A stretch of 46,655 nt of DNA, from the NCBI GenBank assembly GCA_902616005.1, contig CACMRG010000011.1, positions 1-46,655 on the forward strand, read 5' to 3'. This stretch comes from an uncultured SAR116 cluster alpha proteobacterium. GTDB lineage: Bacteria > Pseudomonadota > Alphaproteobacteria > Puniceispirillales > Marisalimonadaceae. A program made the position numbers and the translations under genes. Shown here one piece after another: positions 1 to 8,713 of this stretch. Each line of letters opens with the position of its first letter. Within the stretch, counting starts at the first letter, position 1. The notes beneath the pieces were generated by a model. That model saw nothing but the letters and a program-made list of their open reading frames with translations, ran no database searches and was not told the DNA's origin.

Positions 1-2178
1 AATCGTATCATCACCACCTTCTAGAGAATAAATAGCTCCAGAATCAACAGTCAAATATGTATTACCCAACAATCCTTTAACAGTTAAAGTTCCAGCATTT
101 AAATTTGTAAAGCCATTATGCGTATTAGTCCCCGTAAGTGTTAATTCATTTGTTCCATTTTTAGCTAAAGTCCCTGTTCCAGAAAACACCCCCCCAAAAC
201 TAATATTCGAACTACCATCTAATGTTAATGTTCCTCCAGATGAAAGTCTTACTTCACCAGTACCTGACAAACTTTCTAAAGTAATGCTACTACTGACATC
301 ATAAATACCACCGTTTAATGTTAAGGTGTGATTTGAAGGCACAGAATTTGTGCTATCTATTCTCAATGTCCCAGCATTAACTAAAGTTGAACCACTATAC
401 GAATTTGATCCATTCAAAATTACAGTTCCATTATCAACTTTATTAATATTTCCTGACCCAGATATTGATCCAGAATATGTGGAAGTGCCAGTACCACCAC
501 CAAAATTTACATTTCCAGAACTTGTAAGATTTATATTATTTTGAACTGTTACTCCTGCTTCAGCAGATATACTACTTCCTGAAGCTAAATTAATAGTTCC
601 TGTTCCGCTGACTTGATTAGAATTAGCATTTAGAACAAGACCTCCAGTGCCAGATCTCGTAATATTGGCATCGATGATAATATCACCGTGTGAATCTAAA
701 GTTAAATCATTAGAACTATTGGATGATATAGCATCTTCAACCGTAATATCACCATTTTGAAATCCACTATTCCCAGTAAAAACAGTTATATTATTTGATA
801 CAAGTGCGGTTTCTAAGGTTCCAACATCAACGACAGCATTATTACCTGTAGCAGTATAACTTCCATTAACATCAGAGCTACTTTCATTTTTAATTGTTAT
901 GTTATACGGGTCAATTAACCACTGACCATCTTCACCAATATTGGATTTCGTTGAGATTTTTATATCATTTATATCAAGAGAACGTCCTGATGTTTCAATT
1001 CTGCCTCCATTTCCTTTAATTTTACCTCCCTCAGCCTTCAAAGTCCCTTTTACTGTAGTTTTTGAATTTGAATTGTGAATATCAGACCAAACAACAATTT
1101 CACCACCATCTCCAAAATCATAAGCTGATGCATCAAGAGATGCTCCTTCAGCAATTTTTGAAGTTGTTGCTTGGTAAACATCTTTGTTGTTATTTTGCCA
1201 ACTTCCTCCAATTTCTATTAATCCACCTGACTTTTGACCAATAGTTTCGATAGATGAATTATCATTTATTTCAATTTTTTCAGCAGTAACTCTTACCGAA
1301 CCAGCTTTATTTTTAAAAGAATTAGCAGCAATTGTTCCAGAATTTGATATTTTTCCGTTTCTAGCAGTAAGAAAAATCTTACCACCTTGCTTGGTAATAC
1401 CATCTGCTCTTAATGTACCTGAGTTGTTTACAACTGCATTTTTAACCTCTTTAACCCCTTTTGCTGATAAAATAATTGTTCCATTATCAACTCGAATGGC
1501 CTGTTTATTATCAATTAAAGAGTCTAAAACTCCTCGTTCGATAGAATATTGAATTAAATTATTTCCACTAAGGCTTAAACTAACCCTTTCACCTGAAATT
1601 AAGGCCGCAGTTCCATTTGAAGTTTTAATATTACCTTTATTTTGTATTTGGTAAGCAATTAATGCTACAGTCCCCCCTTCAAAAGCCTTGATTTCTCCAT
1701 AGTTATTTACAACGCCAGATAGACCATTTTTTTCAAAAACATATTTATCATTGATAAAATCTCCATCCTTCAAATTTAATGTTGAGGCGATAATTGAGCC
1801 TACATCAACCTTTGATCCATTTTGAAATAAAACACCACTTGGATTGATCAAAATAATCTGGCCATTTGACTTCAAACTTCCGTAAATATGAGTTGGATCA
1901 TTTGATTGAACCCTATTTAGTGCAGTAGAAATAGAGCTTGGTTGTTTAAACTCAACTTGATTTGCCTTTCCAATATTGAATGATGACCAGTTTGTTATAA
2001 GTTTTTCAGTGCTTTGCTTGATCGTCAGATTATTACCAACTTTTTCAAAAGAAGCATTACCATGTGTAACTGATGGATTTTCTGGAAGGTCTTGAGAATT
2101 AGCATCAAAAACAAAAAATGAAAGTACTACGGACTTTATAGCAATAAATTTACATATTTTGTCTTTGAGAAAGGTCAT
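1..2178 (-). CDS. TpsA exoprotein, filamentous haemagglutinin family (3' end off the left edge)
   Basis: I translated this frame by eye: 726 codons are open from the ATG at 2178 to base 1 without a stop, so the C-terminus lies outside the window. Residues 1-29 look like a Sec signal peptide. Residues about 35-133 match the TPS secretion domain: an N-W-S-S-F-N-I-G stretch, then L-N-R-V, then the I-N-P-S-G motif at 111-115 and V-G-S-I-I-A-S-T. The middle carries filamentous-haemagglutinin features: a G-D-G-G-E-I-V-V-W block, a G-N-G-G-R-I-E-T-S-G block and W-L-I-D-P-Y. Further on are Gly/Thr/Asn-rich passenger repeats listed separately. The protein should be exported to the periplasm and threaded out by the TpsB encoded 2 bases upstream. 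Role (adhesin, contact-dependent toxin or other) is decided by the missing C-terminus. Confidence 0.9.
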   Translation of the reverse strand, partial: MTFLKDKICKFIAIKSVVLSFFVFDANSQDLPENPSVTHGNASFEKVGNNLTIKQSTEKLITNWSSFNIGKANQVEFKQPSSISTALNRVQSNDPTHIYGSLKSNGQIILINPSGVLFQNGSKVDVGSIIASTLNLKDGDFINDKYVFEKNGLSGVVNNYGEIKAFEGGTVALIAYQIQNKGNIKTSNGTAALISGERVSLSLSGNNLIQYSIERGVLDSLIDNKQAIRVDNGTIILSAKGVKEVKNAVVNNSGTLRADGITKQGGKIFLTARNGKISNSGTIAANSFKNKAGSVRVTAEKIEINDNSSIETIGQKSGGLIEIGGSWQNNNKDVYQATTSKIAEGASLDASAYDFGDGGEIVVWSDIHNSNSKTTVKGTLKAEGGKIKGNGGRIETSGRSLDINDIKISTKSNIGEDGQWLIDPYNITIKNESSSDVNGSYTATGNNAVVDVGTLETALVSNNITVFTGNSGFQNGDITVEDAISSNSSNDLTLDSHGDIIIDANITRSGTGGLVLNANSNQVSGTGTINLASGSSISAEAGVTVQNNINLTSSGNVNFGGGTGTSTYSGSISGSGNINKVDNGTVILNGSNSYSGSTLVNAGTLRIDSTNSVPSNHTLTLNGGIYDVSSSITLESLSGTGEVRLSSGGTLTLDGSSNISFGGVFSGTGTLAKNGTNELTLTGTNTHNGFTNLNAGTLTVKGLLGNTYLTVDSGAIYSLEGGDDTI
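79..180 (-). repeat. PATR-type passenger repeat, copy 2 (34 codons)
   Basis: Second 34-residue unit in the TpsA frame. It starts G-T-G-T-L-A-K-N-G and ends T-N-L-N-A-G-T-L-T-V. Same length and Gly, Asn and Thr positions as the unit at 358-459, with divergent DNA. More copies probably follow beyond the left edge. Confidence 0.7.
358..459 (-). repeat. PATR-type passenger repeat, copy 1 (34 codons)
   Basis: Within the TpsA frame this segment encodes a 34-residue unit of the autotransporter-associated repeat type. It starts G-S-G-N-I-N-K and ends S-T-L-V-N-A-G-T-L-R-I. It aligns without gaps to the unit at 79-180. Such units form rungs of a beta-helical passenger. Confidence 0.7.
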
Positions 2179-2180
2179 TA

Positions 2181-3938
2181 TTAAAACCTAAAAACAACCT
2201 GAAACCAAGCACGAGAAGAACCTGCTCTACCATCACTATTATTTCCAGCAGATGATTGTCCGTCATTATCTCCTATAGCTTTAGCCCACCCCAGATTTAA
2301 CTTAACTCTTTCACTAGCTATTAAATCAAAAGAGACACCCCAACCAGATAAACTGTATTCATTTGGAGTTGTAAGACTGATATTGGCTGGGTTTTTGTAT
2401 TGCTTGATTCTCCCATAATCATAAAACAAGGTTCCAATTAAATCATAATCCATATCTGGTTTTGAAAGATCATATTGAACTTCAAAGGATAATTTATGAC
2501 CTTCATCTCCAGATGCTTCACCTGAAGGGTAAGCTCTTATACCTGAAAAGCCTCCTAAAGAAAATTTTTCAGAACTATCTAAATTTTTAGAAGCATTTTG
2601 AAAAGAACCGTAATATTTAAAGTTAATTTTTTCGGTAAATTTATGGATATGATAAAAATCTAATACAAGTTTGTTAAAATCACCATCTGTTTTAGGTCCA
2701 GAGGCTTTTTGATCATTTAGGTAATCAGAATTAACTTTAGATAAATCAAGATTTCCAAATATCCCTGAAACAGAAATGCCAGTAATACTATTTTTTTGAA
2801 AAGTATTTTTTCCTTCAAAATCAAACCCTAATTTTGTATTTTCAATGGTTTTATCATTTGTGAGAACTCCAGTCGTTTCATTATAAATTTCCTTTTTTTC
2901 AATACTTGTTTTTAAAAAAACTGATTGATTATTTGTCCTTTGAACAGGATATCTTATTCCAATTTCGTAAGTATTGGCATTCCCTTTAGAAATTGGGTCA
3001 GTTGTTAACTCTTTACCTATTTCAAAGTCTAGTCTGGATGCTGATGCAAATGCCTTTAAACCACTATAACCGATAGGTACTTCATAATCAAATTGTGAAA
3101 AATCAAAATTATCTTCATCATTAAACGTCTTTGTAAATAATAATTTGTCGCCAATTTTAGAAGGATTGTTTATGTTAACTTTGATTGTACTTCTATTTTG
3201 ACCTGTATATCTGTTACCATGATTATCAAAAGTTAAGCTTCCATTTAGCAAATCGTCTTCTAAAACGTTAAGTACAATTTTAGATGAGCCTTTTTCAATT
3301 CCAGGCTCAATTGTTGATACAGCAGATATTCCAGCTAAATCATTAATATTTAAAAGAGCTCGTTCTAATCCATTTTTCGTTACACCGGTACTTAGCGCAT
3401 TTTCAAGATAATCTGATAATACATCTTTTAATAACCTAAGTTTTTCAGCTTTGAAAACATATGGATCTTTAGTATCTAATCTTCCTTCATTGATATTTAT
3501 ATATATTATTCCATCAACAACTTCCTGTTCTGGAAGTGTCACTTTGGCAAGGAAAAAGTCATTAACCAGATAAAATTCTTGGATTAATTCAACAGCTTCA
3601 TTAATTTGAGCAAAGGTCAATTTTTTGTTGATGTAATCTTTTAACAAAGATTTAAGTTTACCATAACTAAACTTTTCAATTTTTCCTAAAAACTTTATGT
3701 CATTTACAAAAATTGAGGATTTTAAATCTTCAACAGGTTTAGATTTTATTTCTTTTTCTTTATCAATTTTAGGAATAGATCGAGGAATTTTTTTATAACT
3801 TTTTATATCCTCTTCACCTTTTAAAAGACTTCCAGCATCTGGCACACTATTTGCAGTTTTAGTTGCCAAAAGAAGCAAAGTTGATAAGGCAATTAGAAAT
3901 TTCCTTATTTTAACTTTAGAATTTTTAAATCTATTCAC
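2181..3938 (-). CDS. TpsB outer-membrane transporter (ShlB/FhaC/HecB family)
   Basis: A 585-residue Omp85-superfamily transporter that secretes the TpsA encoded just downstream. Residues 1-31 form a basic-then-hydrophobic signal peptide. A Lys/Pro-rich linker (about 40-72) leads into a POTRA domain (about 74-152), then a second POTRA-like segment and a beta-barrel. The barrel holds the lid-loop motif I-R-A-Y around residue 468, in a G-G-F-S-G-I-R-A-Y-P context, equivalent to V-R-G-Y of FhaC. The last residue is Phe after alternating aromatic and hydrophobic residues, as expected of an outer-membrane barrel. The start is a GTG (3936-3938); no in-frame ATG lies upstream and the signal peptide needs this start. 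Stop and the tpsA start are 2 bases apart, so the pair is co-transcribed. Confidence 0.92.
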   Translation of the reverse strand: MNRFKNSKVKIRKFLIALSTLLLLATKTANSVPDAGSLLKGEEDIKSYKKIPRSIPKIDKEKEIKSKPVEDLKSSIFVNDIKFLGKIEKFSYGKLKSLLKDYINKKLTFAQINEAVELIQEFYLVNDFFLAKVTLPEQEVVDGIIYININEGRLDTKDPYVFKAEKLRLLKDVLSDYLENALSTGVTKNGLERALLNINDLAGISAVSTIEPGIEKGSSKIVLNVLEDDLLNGSLTFDNHGNRYTGQNRSTIKVNINNPSKIGDKLLFTKTFNDEDNFDFSQFDYEVPIGYSGLKAFASASRLDFEIGKELTTDPISKGNANTYEIGIRYPVQRTNNQSVFLKTSIEKKEIYNETTGVLTNDKTIENTKLGFDFEGKNTFQKNSITGISVSGIFGNLDLSKVNSDYLNDQKASGPKTDGDFNKLVLDFYHIHKFTEKINFKYYGSFQNASKNLDSSEKFSLGGFSGIRAYPSGEASGDEGHKLSFEVQYDLSKPDMDYDLIGTLFYDYGRIKQYKNPANISLTTPNEYSLSGWGVSFDLIASERVKLNLGWAKAIGDNDGQSSAGNNSDGRAGSSRAWFQVVFRF

Positions 3939-4293
3939 AATTAATTCATTCTTTTTAATAAGTTGAAGAAAGATTCTAATTATGAATTTTAAGATTTAAA
4001 ACTAAAATTTATTTAATTTAAGTCGTATAATTTAAATAAATATGCAAAATTTTAAGTTTTTAGAATATATAGTATTCTAACAAATTTATAGGGCAAAATA
4101 TAGTGTCAATTAATTGGCAAAAACATTTTTTTTTCAAAAATTAATTTCACTAAACGTGATTTTTTTGTCAAATATTTGAATTTATAATTTTAACATTATA
4201 AATATTTTGTAAAGTGTGTCGGAATTTTAAATAAAAAATATAAAAAATTTTAATAAAAAATAAAATTGATAATTATAAATATTAGGATAATTC
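3939..4293. other. AT-rich intergenic region upstream of the TPS locus
   Basis: This 355-base gap is the longest non-coding stretch in the window. It lies between the end of the flavin-reductase gene and the start of tpsB, both on the minus strand, so it should hold the tps promoter. On the minus strand an exact TTGACA lies at 4109-4104. TATAAA at 4090-4085 is only 13 bases further on, too close for a normal sigma-70 pair, so I do not call the promoter firmly. Two palindromes occur (4061-4079 and CAATTAATTG at 4107-4116, which overlaps the TTGACA). I see no gene, RNA or obvious terminator. Confidence 0.5.
4061..4079. promoter_or_regulatory. Inverted repeat, possible operator for the TPS locus
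   Basis: TAGAATA at 4061-4067 and its exact complement TATTCTA at 4073-4079 are separated by 5 bases, about 120 bases upstream of the tpsB start. This could be a regulator site or the symmetric part of a promoter. The local AT richness makes chance a real alternative. Confidence 0.3.
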
Positions 4294-4956
4294 CTATCTA
4301 TAAACGCCGTCCCATTCTTTTACCTCAAGGAGTTTGCCGTTTTCATCTAGTTGTGGTCTATTTTTTGTAAAAGTATTCTCTTCACCAACAACACCATAGT
4401 TCATATATCCCAACCTAACTAAAGGTCTTGCCTTTGAGGCATTGAACAAACCATCAGTAATAAAATCATCATTTATATATACGCCTACAACTTTTCCAAA
4501 AATAACATATGTTCCTTTCCCAGTCTCTCTATCTGCACCTGGCATATCAATAGTTTTCCAATATTCACATTCTAATGCTGCTGGACTTTCTTTTACATAA
4601 GGAGCGTCTACAAACTTGCCTTGAATGTGAGATAAATTTGTCAATTTAAATTCGTCGATTTCATAATTTGCAGGCACAGAACTACCATTCATGGCATCAA
4701 ACAACTTTTCTGTAGCTAAAGAAAAAGTAAATACCCCAGTTTCTTCAATGTTTTTCACACTATCTTTAATCCCAACAGATGAAAACATCACAAAATGAGG
4801 TTTATCGGCAACTGCATTAAAATAACTATAAGGAGCTAAATTTTTAATCCCTGATTTTCCCTTAGACCCAATCCAACCAATAGGTCTTGGTGCTACAATT
4901 GCCTTGAAGGGGTCGTGAGGTAATCCATGACTTCCATTGACACAATCATAATGCAT
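4294..4956 (-). CDS. Flavin reductase family protein (FMN-binding split barrel)
   Basis: A 220-residue protein of the flavin-reductase/DIM6-NTAB family. The N-terminus has the typical A-P-R-P-I-G-W-I-G stretch (residues about 23-31), then N-L-A-P-Y-S-Y-F-N, and a K-D-S-V-K-N-I segment where FMN phosphate is usually bound. Family members reduce FMN with NAD(P)H, often to supply a flavin-dependent monooxygenase, or bind flavin in other roles. The start is set by a clear AAGGAG just upstream of the ATG at 4956. It follows the YciI-like gene by 18 bases. No monooxygenase is adjacent; the HpaB-family gene at 42083 is a conceivable but distant client. Confidence 0.85.
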   Translation of the reverse strand: MHYDCVNGSHGLPHDPFKAIVAPRPIGWIGSKGKSGIKNLAPYSYFNAVADKPHFVMFSSVGIKDSVKNIEETGVFTFSLATEKLFDAMNGSSVPANYEIDEFKLTNLSHIQGKFVDAPYVKESPAALECEYWKTIDMPGADRETGKGTYVIFGKVVGVYINDDFITDGLFNASKARPLVRLGYMNYGVVGEENTFTKNRPQLDENGKLLEVKEWDGVYR

Positions 4957-4974
4957 AAAATCTCCTTAAATATA

Positions 4975-5367
4975 TTACTTTAAAGTAAAACTTCCTTTTG
5001 AATAATTTACAGATAAATTTATCGTACCTTCATTTAAAAGCCAAGGTCTAACTTCAAATGATCTGGCACCAGATTTATGCATAGGGTCAGTTGCAGCTAT
5101 TTCTTTTGCTTCTGTCAAGGAGCTAGCTCTTATAATAACCATGCCTTCACCAGACCAATCAATCTCATTATCTTCCCAAAATGGTCCAGCACCAAACATA
5201 ATACCCCTTTCTTCAAGAGACACTTGAAATTTTAAATGCTCCTCTATGTTTTCCATTACAGGACCTAAACCATTAGTTGGTTTAGTAAACACAACATATA
5301 AATCCTTATTCAACATTTGGCTTGAAGCATTTAATATATCTTGTTTTGTTACCTTTGGCTCACTCAT
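4975..5367 (-). CDS. YciI-like protein
   Basis: A 130-residue ferredoxin-like-fold protein of the YciI type. Visible features are an H-L-K-F-Q-V-S-L-E-E-R-G helix with the conserved His, then G-A-G-P-F, and G-M-V-I-I-R-A-S-S-L-T-E-A, the strand-helix before the D-P segment. The family includes small catabolic enzymes and proteins of unknown role. The frame is open for 15 more codons to an ATG at 5412. The ATG at 5367 (M-S-E-P-K) is preceded by AGGGAGAG at close range and is the better start. It is probably the first gene of an operon with the flavin reductase. Confidence 0.75.
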   Translation of the reverse strand: MSEPKVTKQDILNASSQMLNKDLYVVFTKPTNGLGPVMENIEEHLKFQVSLEERGIMFGAGPFWEDNEIDWSGEGMVIIRASSLTEAKEIAATDPMHKSGARSFEVRPWLLNEGTINLSVNYSKGSFTLK

Positions 5368-5650
5368 TTTCTCTCCCTTATCTTTTAAAATGGATAGTAT
5401 TTTTGTATTCATCTTTAATAATATCTGAATTTATAGATATTATTGTGTTATAATAAAAACTTTAGATAAAAAAGCTATAATTGTTATTATTCAAATCTTT
5501 TTTTAAGTCAATTAAAACTTATCTTTTATTAGGGTATTTCCTAAATAAGTCTTGAGAATATTATGTCTATTTGATTTTATTAAAAATAAAAATTTTTAAA
5601 ATCTATAACTATAGGTAATATTGGTTTAAAGAAATTTTAGGAAGTAAATT

Positions 5651-6532
5651 ATGCAAAAAGATATGAACATAAATAAAATTGGATTTGTAGGATTAGGAGT
5701 TATGGGAATGTCTATGTTTAAAAATTTAGCAAAATGTAAAGAATTCACTGTGCAAGGATTTGATAACGATAACTCTAAATTAAGCACTTTACAAAAGTTG
5801 AATTTGAAACAAGCCTCAAATATTGAAGAAATATATAAAAAAAATGACCTAATTATTACCTGTTTGCCTGGTGGAAAACACGTTGAGGACTTATACTATG
5901 AGAAAAAAGCAATGTCTTTTATCAAAAAAAATCAAATCATTATTGATATGTCGACATCTCAACCTGATTTAATGCTAAAATTAGAAAAAGATCTTAAAAT
6001 AAAAGGTGCTTTTATTGCGGATGCGCCAATAGCCAGAACCCGACAAGCTGCGATTGATGGCACATTAGCAATTATGGTGGGTGCAACCAATGATATTTTT
6101 AAAAAAATAAAGCCAATTCTTAAACTAATGGGAACAGATATTATGCATTGCGGTCCTGTTGGAACTGGCCAATTTACAAAAATAATAAATAACATGATAC
6201 TTTTTCAAAATGTTTTAGCCCTTTCAGAAGCTTCTAAAATCGCTGAACATTATAAAATTGAAACAGAAATATTATTTAAAAATATTTCAAAGTGTTCCGG
6301 AGATAGCTTTGCTTTAAAAAATCATGGGTTAAAGAGTATTGCTCAAGATAATTTCCCTAAACCAGCATTCTCAGTAAAATACGCTAAAAAAGATTTATCA
6401 TATGCTTTAGAAATGGCTGATCAAATGGGATTAAGCACACCGGGGAGTAACACGATTAACAATTTATTTAATAAAGCAATTAAAGGAGGTTATGGAGATC
6501 TTTATTTCCCAGTTATTAAAAAAATTTTATAA
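5651..6532 (+). CDS. NAD(P)-dependent beta-hydroxyacid dehydrogenase (3-hydroxyisobutyrate dehydrogenase family)
   Basis: A 293-residue oxidoreductase with the family's usual length. The Rossmann motif G-F-V-G-L-G-V-M-G is at residues 11-19. The substrate-binding segment D-A-P-I-A-R-T-R (124-131) precedes G-T-L-A-I-M-V-G. The catalytic Lys is K177 in G-T-G-Q-F-T-K-I-I-N-N. The usual D-A-P-V-S-G-G is replaced by A-R-T-R, so the acid it reduces or oxidises probably differs from 3-hydroxyisobutyrate. Relatives include tartronate-semialdehyde reductase and 2-(hydroxymethyl)glutarate dehydrogenase. AGGAAG lies 7 bases before the ATG. It is divergent from the YciI operon across 283 bases, and convergent with the following SDR with 2 bases between stops. 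Confidence 0.88.
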   Translation: MQKDMNINKIGFVGLGVMGMSMFKNLAKCKEFTVQGFDNDNSKLSTLQKLNLKQASNIEEIYKKNDLIITCLPGGKHVEDLYYEKKAMSFIKKNQIIIDMSTSQPDLMLKLEKDLKIKGAFIADAPIARTRQAAIDGTLAIMVGATNDIFKKIKPILKLMGTDIMHCGPVGTGQFTKIINNMILFQNVLALSEASKIAEHYKIETEILFKNISKCSGDSFALKNHGLKSIAQDNFPKPAFSVKYAKKDLSYALEMADQMGLSTPGSNTINNLFNKAIKGGYGDLYFPVIKKIL

Positions 6533-6534
6533 CT

Positions 6535-7275
6535 TTATCCTCTTCCAACAAAAGGCATTTCATTAGCCATAATTGTCATATTTAAAACATTTGCGTTTAA
6601 TGGCATTTTACATATGGAAGATATTGCATCTGCGATATAACTAGCGTCAAATACAGGCTCTATAGCAGTTTTTCCTGTAGCTTGAGGAACACCTTCTTTC
6701 ATTCTTTGGGTCATCGGTGTTTCAGCGTTTCCAATATCAATTTGACTACATACAATTTTAAAAGGTCTACCATCTAAAGAAATTGTTTTAGTCATGCCAG
6801 TAATTGCGTGCTTTGTCGATGTATATGCAATTGAGCCTGGCCTAGGTGTCATTGAGGATATACTACCATTATTAATAATCCTACCACCTTGAGGGTTTTG
6901 TCTTTTCATTAAATCAAAAGCATATTTTGCACATAAAAACATACCATTAAGGTTTATATCAACTACATACTTCCATTCATCAAATGATATCTGGTCCATA
7001 GTCTTTGCAGGAATACCTACTCCTGCGTTATTAAAAAGAACATCTAATCTACCATATTTACTTTCAATGTTTTTATAGAATTTTTCAACATCATCAGGCT
7101 TACTAACATCCAATGAAAAAATCTTAACATCGCCATTACAAATAGCTTTTGTTTCTTCTAATTTTTCAAGTCTTCTTCCAACAAGCATTACTGTCATTTC
7201 GTCTTCAGATAGCTTTTTTGCAACAACTTGACCTACACCAGTACCAGCACCAGTAACTATTGCTATTTTTGACAT
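6535..7275 (-). CDS. Short-chain dehydrogenase/reductase (SDR)
   Basis: A classical SDR of 246 residues. The cofactor motif T-G-A-G-T-G-V-G is at 8-15 and N-N-A-G at 82-85. The catalytic set is S138, Y151 and K155 (Y-T-S-T-K). It should oxidise or reduce a secondary alcohol or ketone with NAD(P). The frame extends 4 codons upstream to a TTG, but GGAG at 7285-7282 serves the ATG at 7275, which fits the family N-terminus. It is divergent from the AtuA gene with only 64 bases between, so the two probably share a promoter region and a pathway. Substrate not recognised. Confidence 0.88.
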   Translation of the reverse strand: MSKIAIVTGAGTGVGQVVAKKLSEDEMTVMLVGRRLEKLEETKAICNGDVKIFSLDVSKPDDVEKFYKNIESKYGRLDVLFNNAGVGIPAKTMDQISFDEWKYVVDINLNGMFLCAKYAFDLMKRQNPQGGRIINNGSISSMTPRPGSIAYTSTKHAITGMTKTISLDGRPFKIVCSQIDIGNAETPMTQRMKEGVPQATGKTAIEPVFDASYIADAISSICKMPLNANVLNMTIMANEMPFVGRG

Positions 7276-7339
7276 AAAATTCTCCAATCTTAATTAAAAA
7301 CAAATTTACATGAAACAAATTATGTTGAATTATATAACA

Positions 7340-8701
7340 ATGTCAAAAAAAGTTTACATAGGTTGTGGTGCTGGTTTTGCTGGAGATAGATACGATGCAT
7401 CAATTCCCATTGTTGAAGATTTCAAAAGTATAAATGAACCAAAATATCTAATGTTCGAAGTTTTAGCTGAAAGAACTCTTGCTATCGCACAGCAATATAG
7501 AATTAATGATGCATGTAAAGGATATTCTCCATATTTGGATTATTACATAAACCCAATATTACAAGATTGTTTAGAACATAAAATAAAGATTATCTCAAAT
7601 ATGGGGGCAGCTAATCCCCTTGGTGCAGCCAAAAGAATAATTGAAATTGCAAAAGAAAAAAAAATTAGAAAGCCTAAAATTGCAATAGTTCAAGGTGACG
7701 ATATTTTAAATTATATGAGCGAAAAAGATATTCTAAATTCCCCCACTATGGAAGGACTAGATATAAAAAACACAAAAATCACTGCAGCTAATGTCTATTT
7801 AGGTGCTTTTCCAATAGCAAACGCATTAAAAAAAGATGTAGATCTTGTAATAGTTGGAAGATCTGTTGACAGTGCACTAGCTTTGGGCCCATTAATTTAT
7901 GAGTTCAATTGGAATGCTAGTGATTTGAAGATGCTATCTTCTGGAACTATTTGTGGACATCTTTTAGAGTGCGGCGCTCAAGTGACTGGGGCCTATTTTG
8001 CAGATCCAGGCTTTAAAGATGTACCAGATCTGTATAATGTTGGCTTCCCAATTGCAGAATTTCATGAAAATGGCGATTTCTTGATTTCTAAACCTAAAAA
8101 TACTGGTGGTTTAGTTAATATAGCTACAATAACTGAACAATTACTCTATGAAACACATAATCCTAATCAATATATTGTTCCTGATGTGGTCGCAGACATG
8201 TCTGAGCTAAATTTGATAGAAGAAGAGCCTAATAAGGTATTAGTAAAAGGTGCTGTTGGTCATAAAAAACCAGATCTTTTAAAAGTAACTATTTGCTCTG
8301 AAAGCGGCTTCATGGCAGAGGCTGAAATGAGTTATGCTGGACCAAATGCTCTTCAAAGAGCCAAATTAGCTATAGAAGTCATTGAAAAAAGGATCCAAAA
8401 AATTGGATTACAAGGCAAAACTAGATTTGATATTATTGGTGCTGGTTCTGTTCATTTTTCATCTAGTGAAGAAAATACCTATAATAACGAATTAGATGGT
8501 GATTACAGAATTAGATCAGCAGGGTTTTTTGAAAACAAAGAAGATGCTGAACAATTCGTAGCTGAAACTTATTCTCTCTATTGTTCTGGTCCTTCTGCAG
8601 GAGGAGGTGCAAGAACATCAATTACAAAAGAGACATCTACAGCCTCCATTTTAATTGATAGAAATATTGTTGAGCCACAAATTAAAATTGAAATAATTTA
8701 A
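7340..8701 (+). CDS. AtuA family protein (DUF1446, acyclic terpene utilisation type)
   Basis: About 453 residues matching the AtuA/DUF1446 family: an early G-C-G-A-G-F-A-G-D-R motif, then F-E-V-L-A-E-R-T, S-N-M-G-A-A-N-P-L-G-A, and a late G-A-G-S-V-H-F region with a Gly-rich C-S-G-P-S-A-G-G-G-A tail. The family is needed for acyclic terpene (citronellol/geraniol) catabolism in Pseudomonas but its reaction is not established. It occurs widely in CoA-ester catabolic clusters. The frame also has an ATG at 7310; the ATG at 7340 puts the conserved motif near the N-terminus as in relatives, although neither start has a good ribosome site. Twelve bases separate it from its small partner gene. Confidence 0.85.
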   Translation: MSKKVYIGCGAGFAGDRYDASIPIVEDFKSINEPKYLMFEVLAERTLAIAQQYRINDACKGYSPYLDYYINPILQDCLEHKIKIISNMGAANPLGAAKRIIEIAKEKKIRKPKIAIVQGDDILNYMSEKDILNSPTMEGLDIKNTKITAANVYLGAFPIANALKKDVDLVIVGRSVDSALALGPLIYEFNWNASDLKMLSSGTICGHLLECGAQVTGAYFADPGFKDVPDLYNVGFPIAEFHENGDFLISKPKNTGGLVNIATITEQLLYETHNPNQYIVPDVVADMSELNLIEEEPNKVLVKGAVGHKKPDLLKVTICSESGFMAEAEMSYAGPNALQRAKLAIEVIEKRIQKIGLQGKTRFDIIGAGSVHFSSSEENTYNNELDGDYRIRSAGFFENKEDAEQFVAETYSLYCSGPSAGGGARTSITKETSTASILIDRNIVEPQIKIEII

Positions 8702-8713
8702 ACTAAAGTAAAT

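Noticed and set aside
350-1244. Short plus-strand open frames opposite the TpsA gene (350-544 and 1062-1244)
   Set aside because: The minus-strand frame is continuously open here and encodes recognisable filamentous-haemagglutinin motifs. The plus-strand frames are composition shadows without homology or ribosome sites.
4085-4109. Minus-strand TTGACA and TATAAA upstream of tpsB as a sigma-70 promoter
   Set aside because: The spacer is only 13 bases, outside the normal 16-19 range. Kept as a remark in the spacer entry and not called as a promoter.
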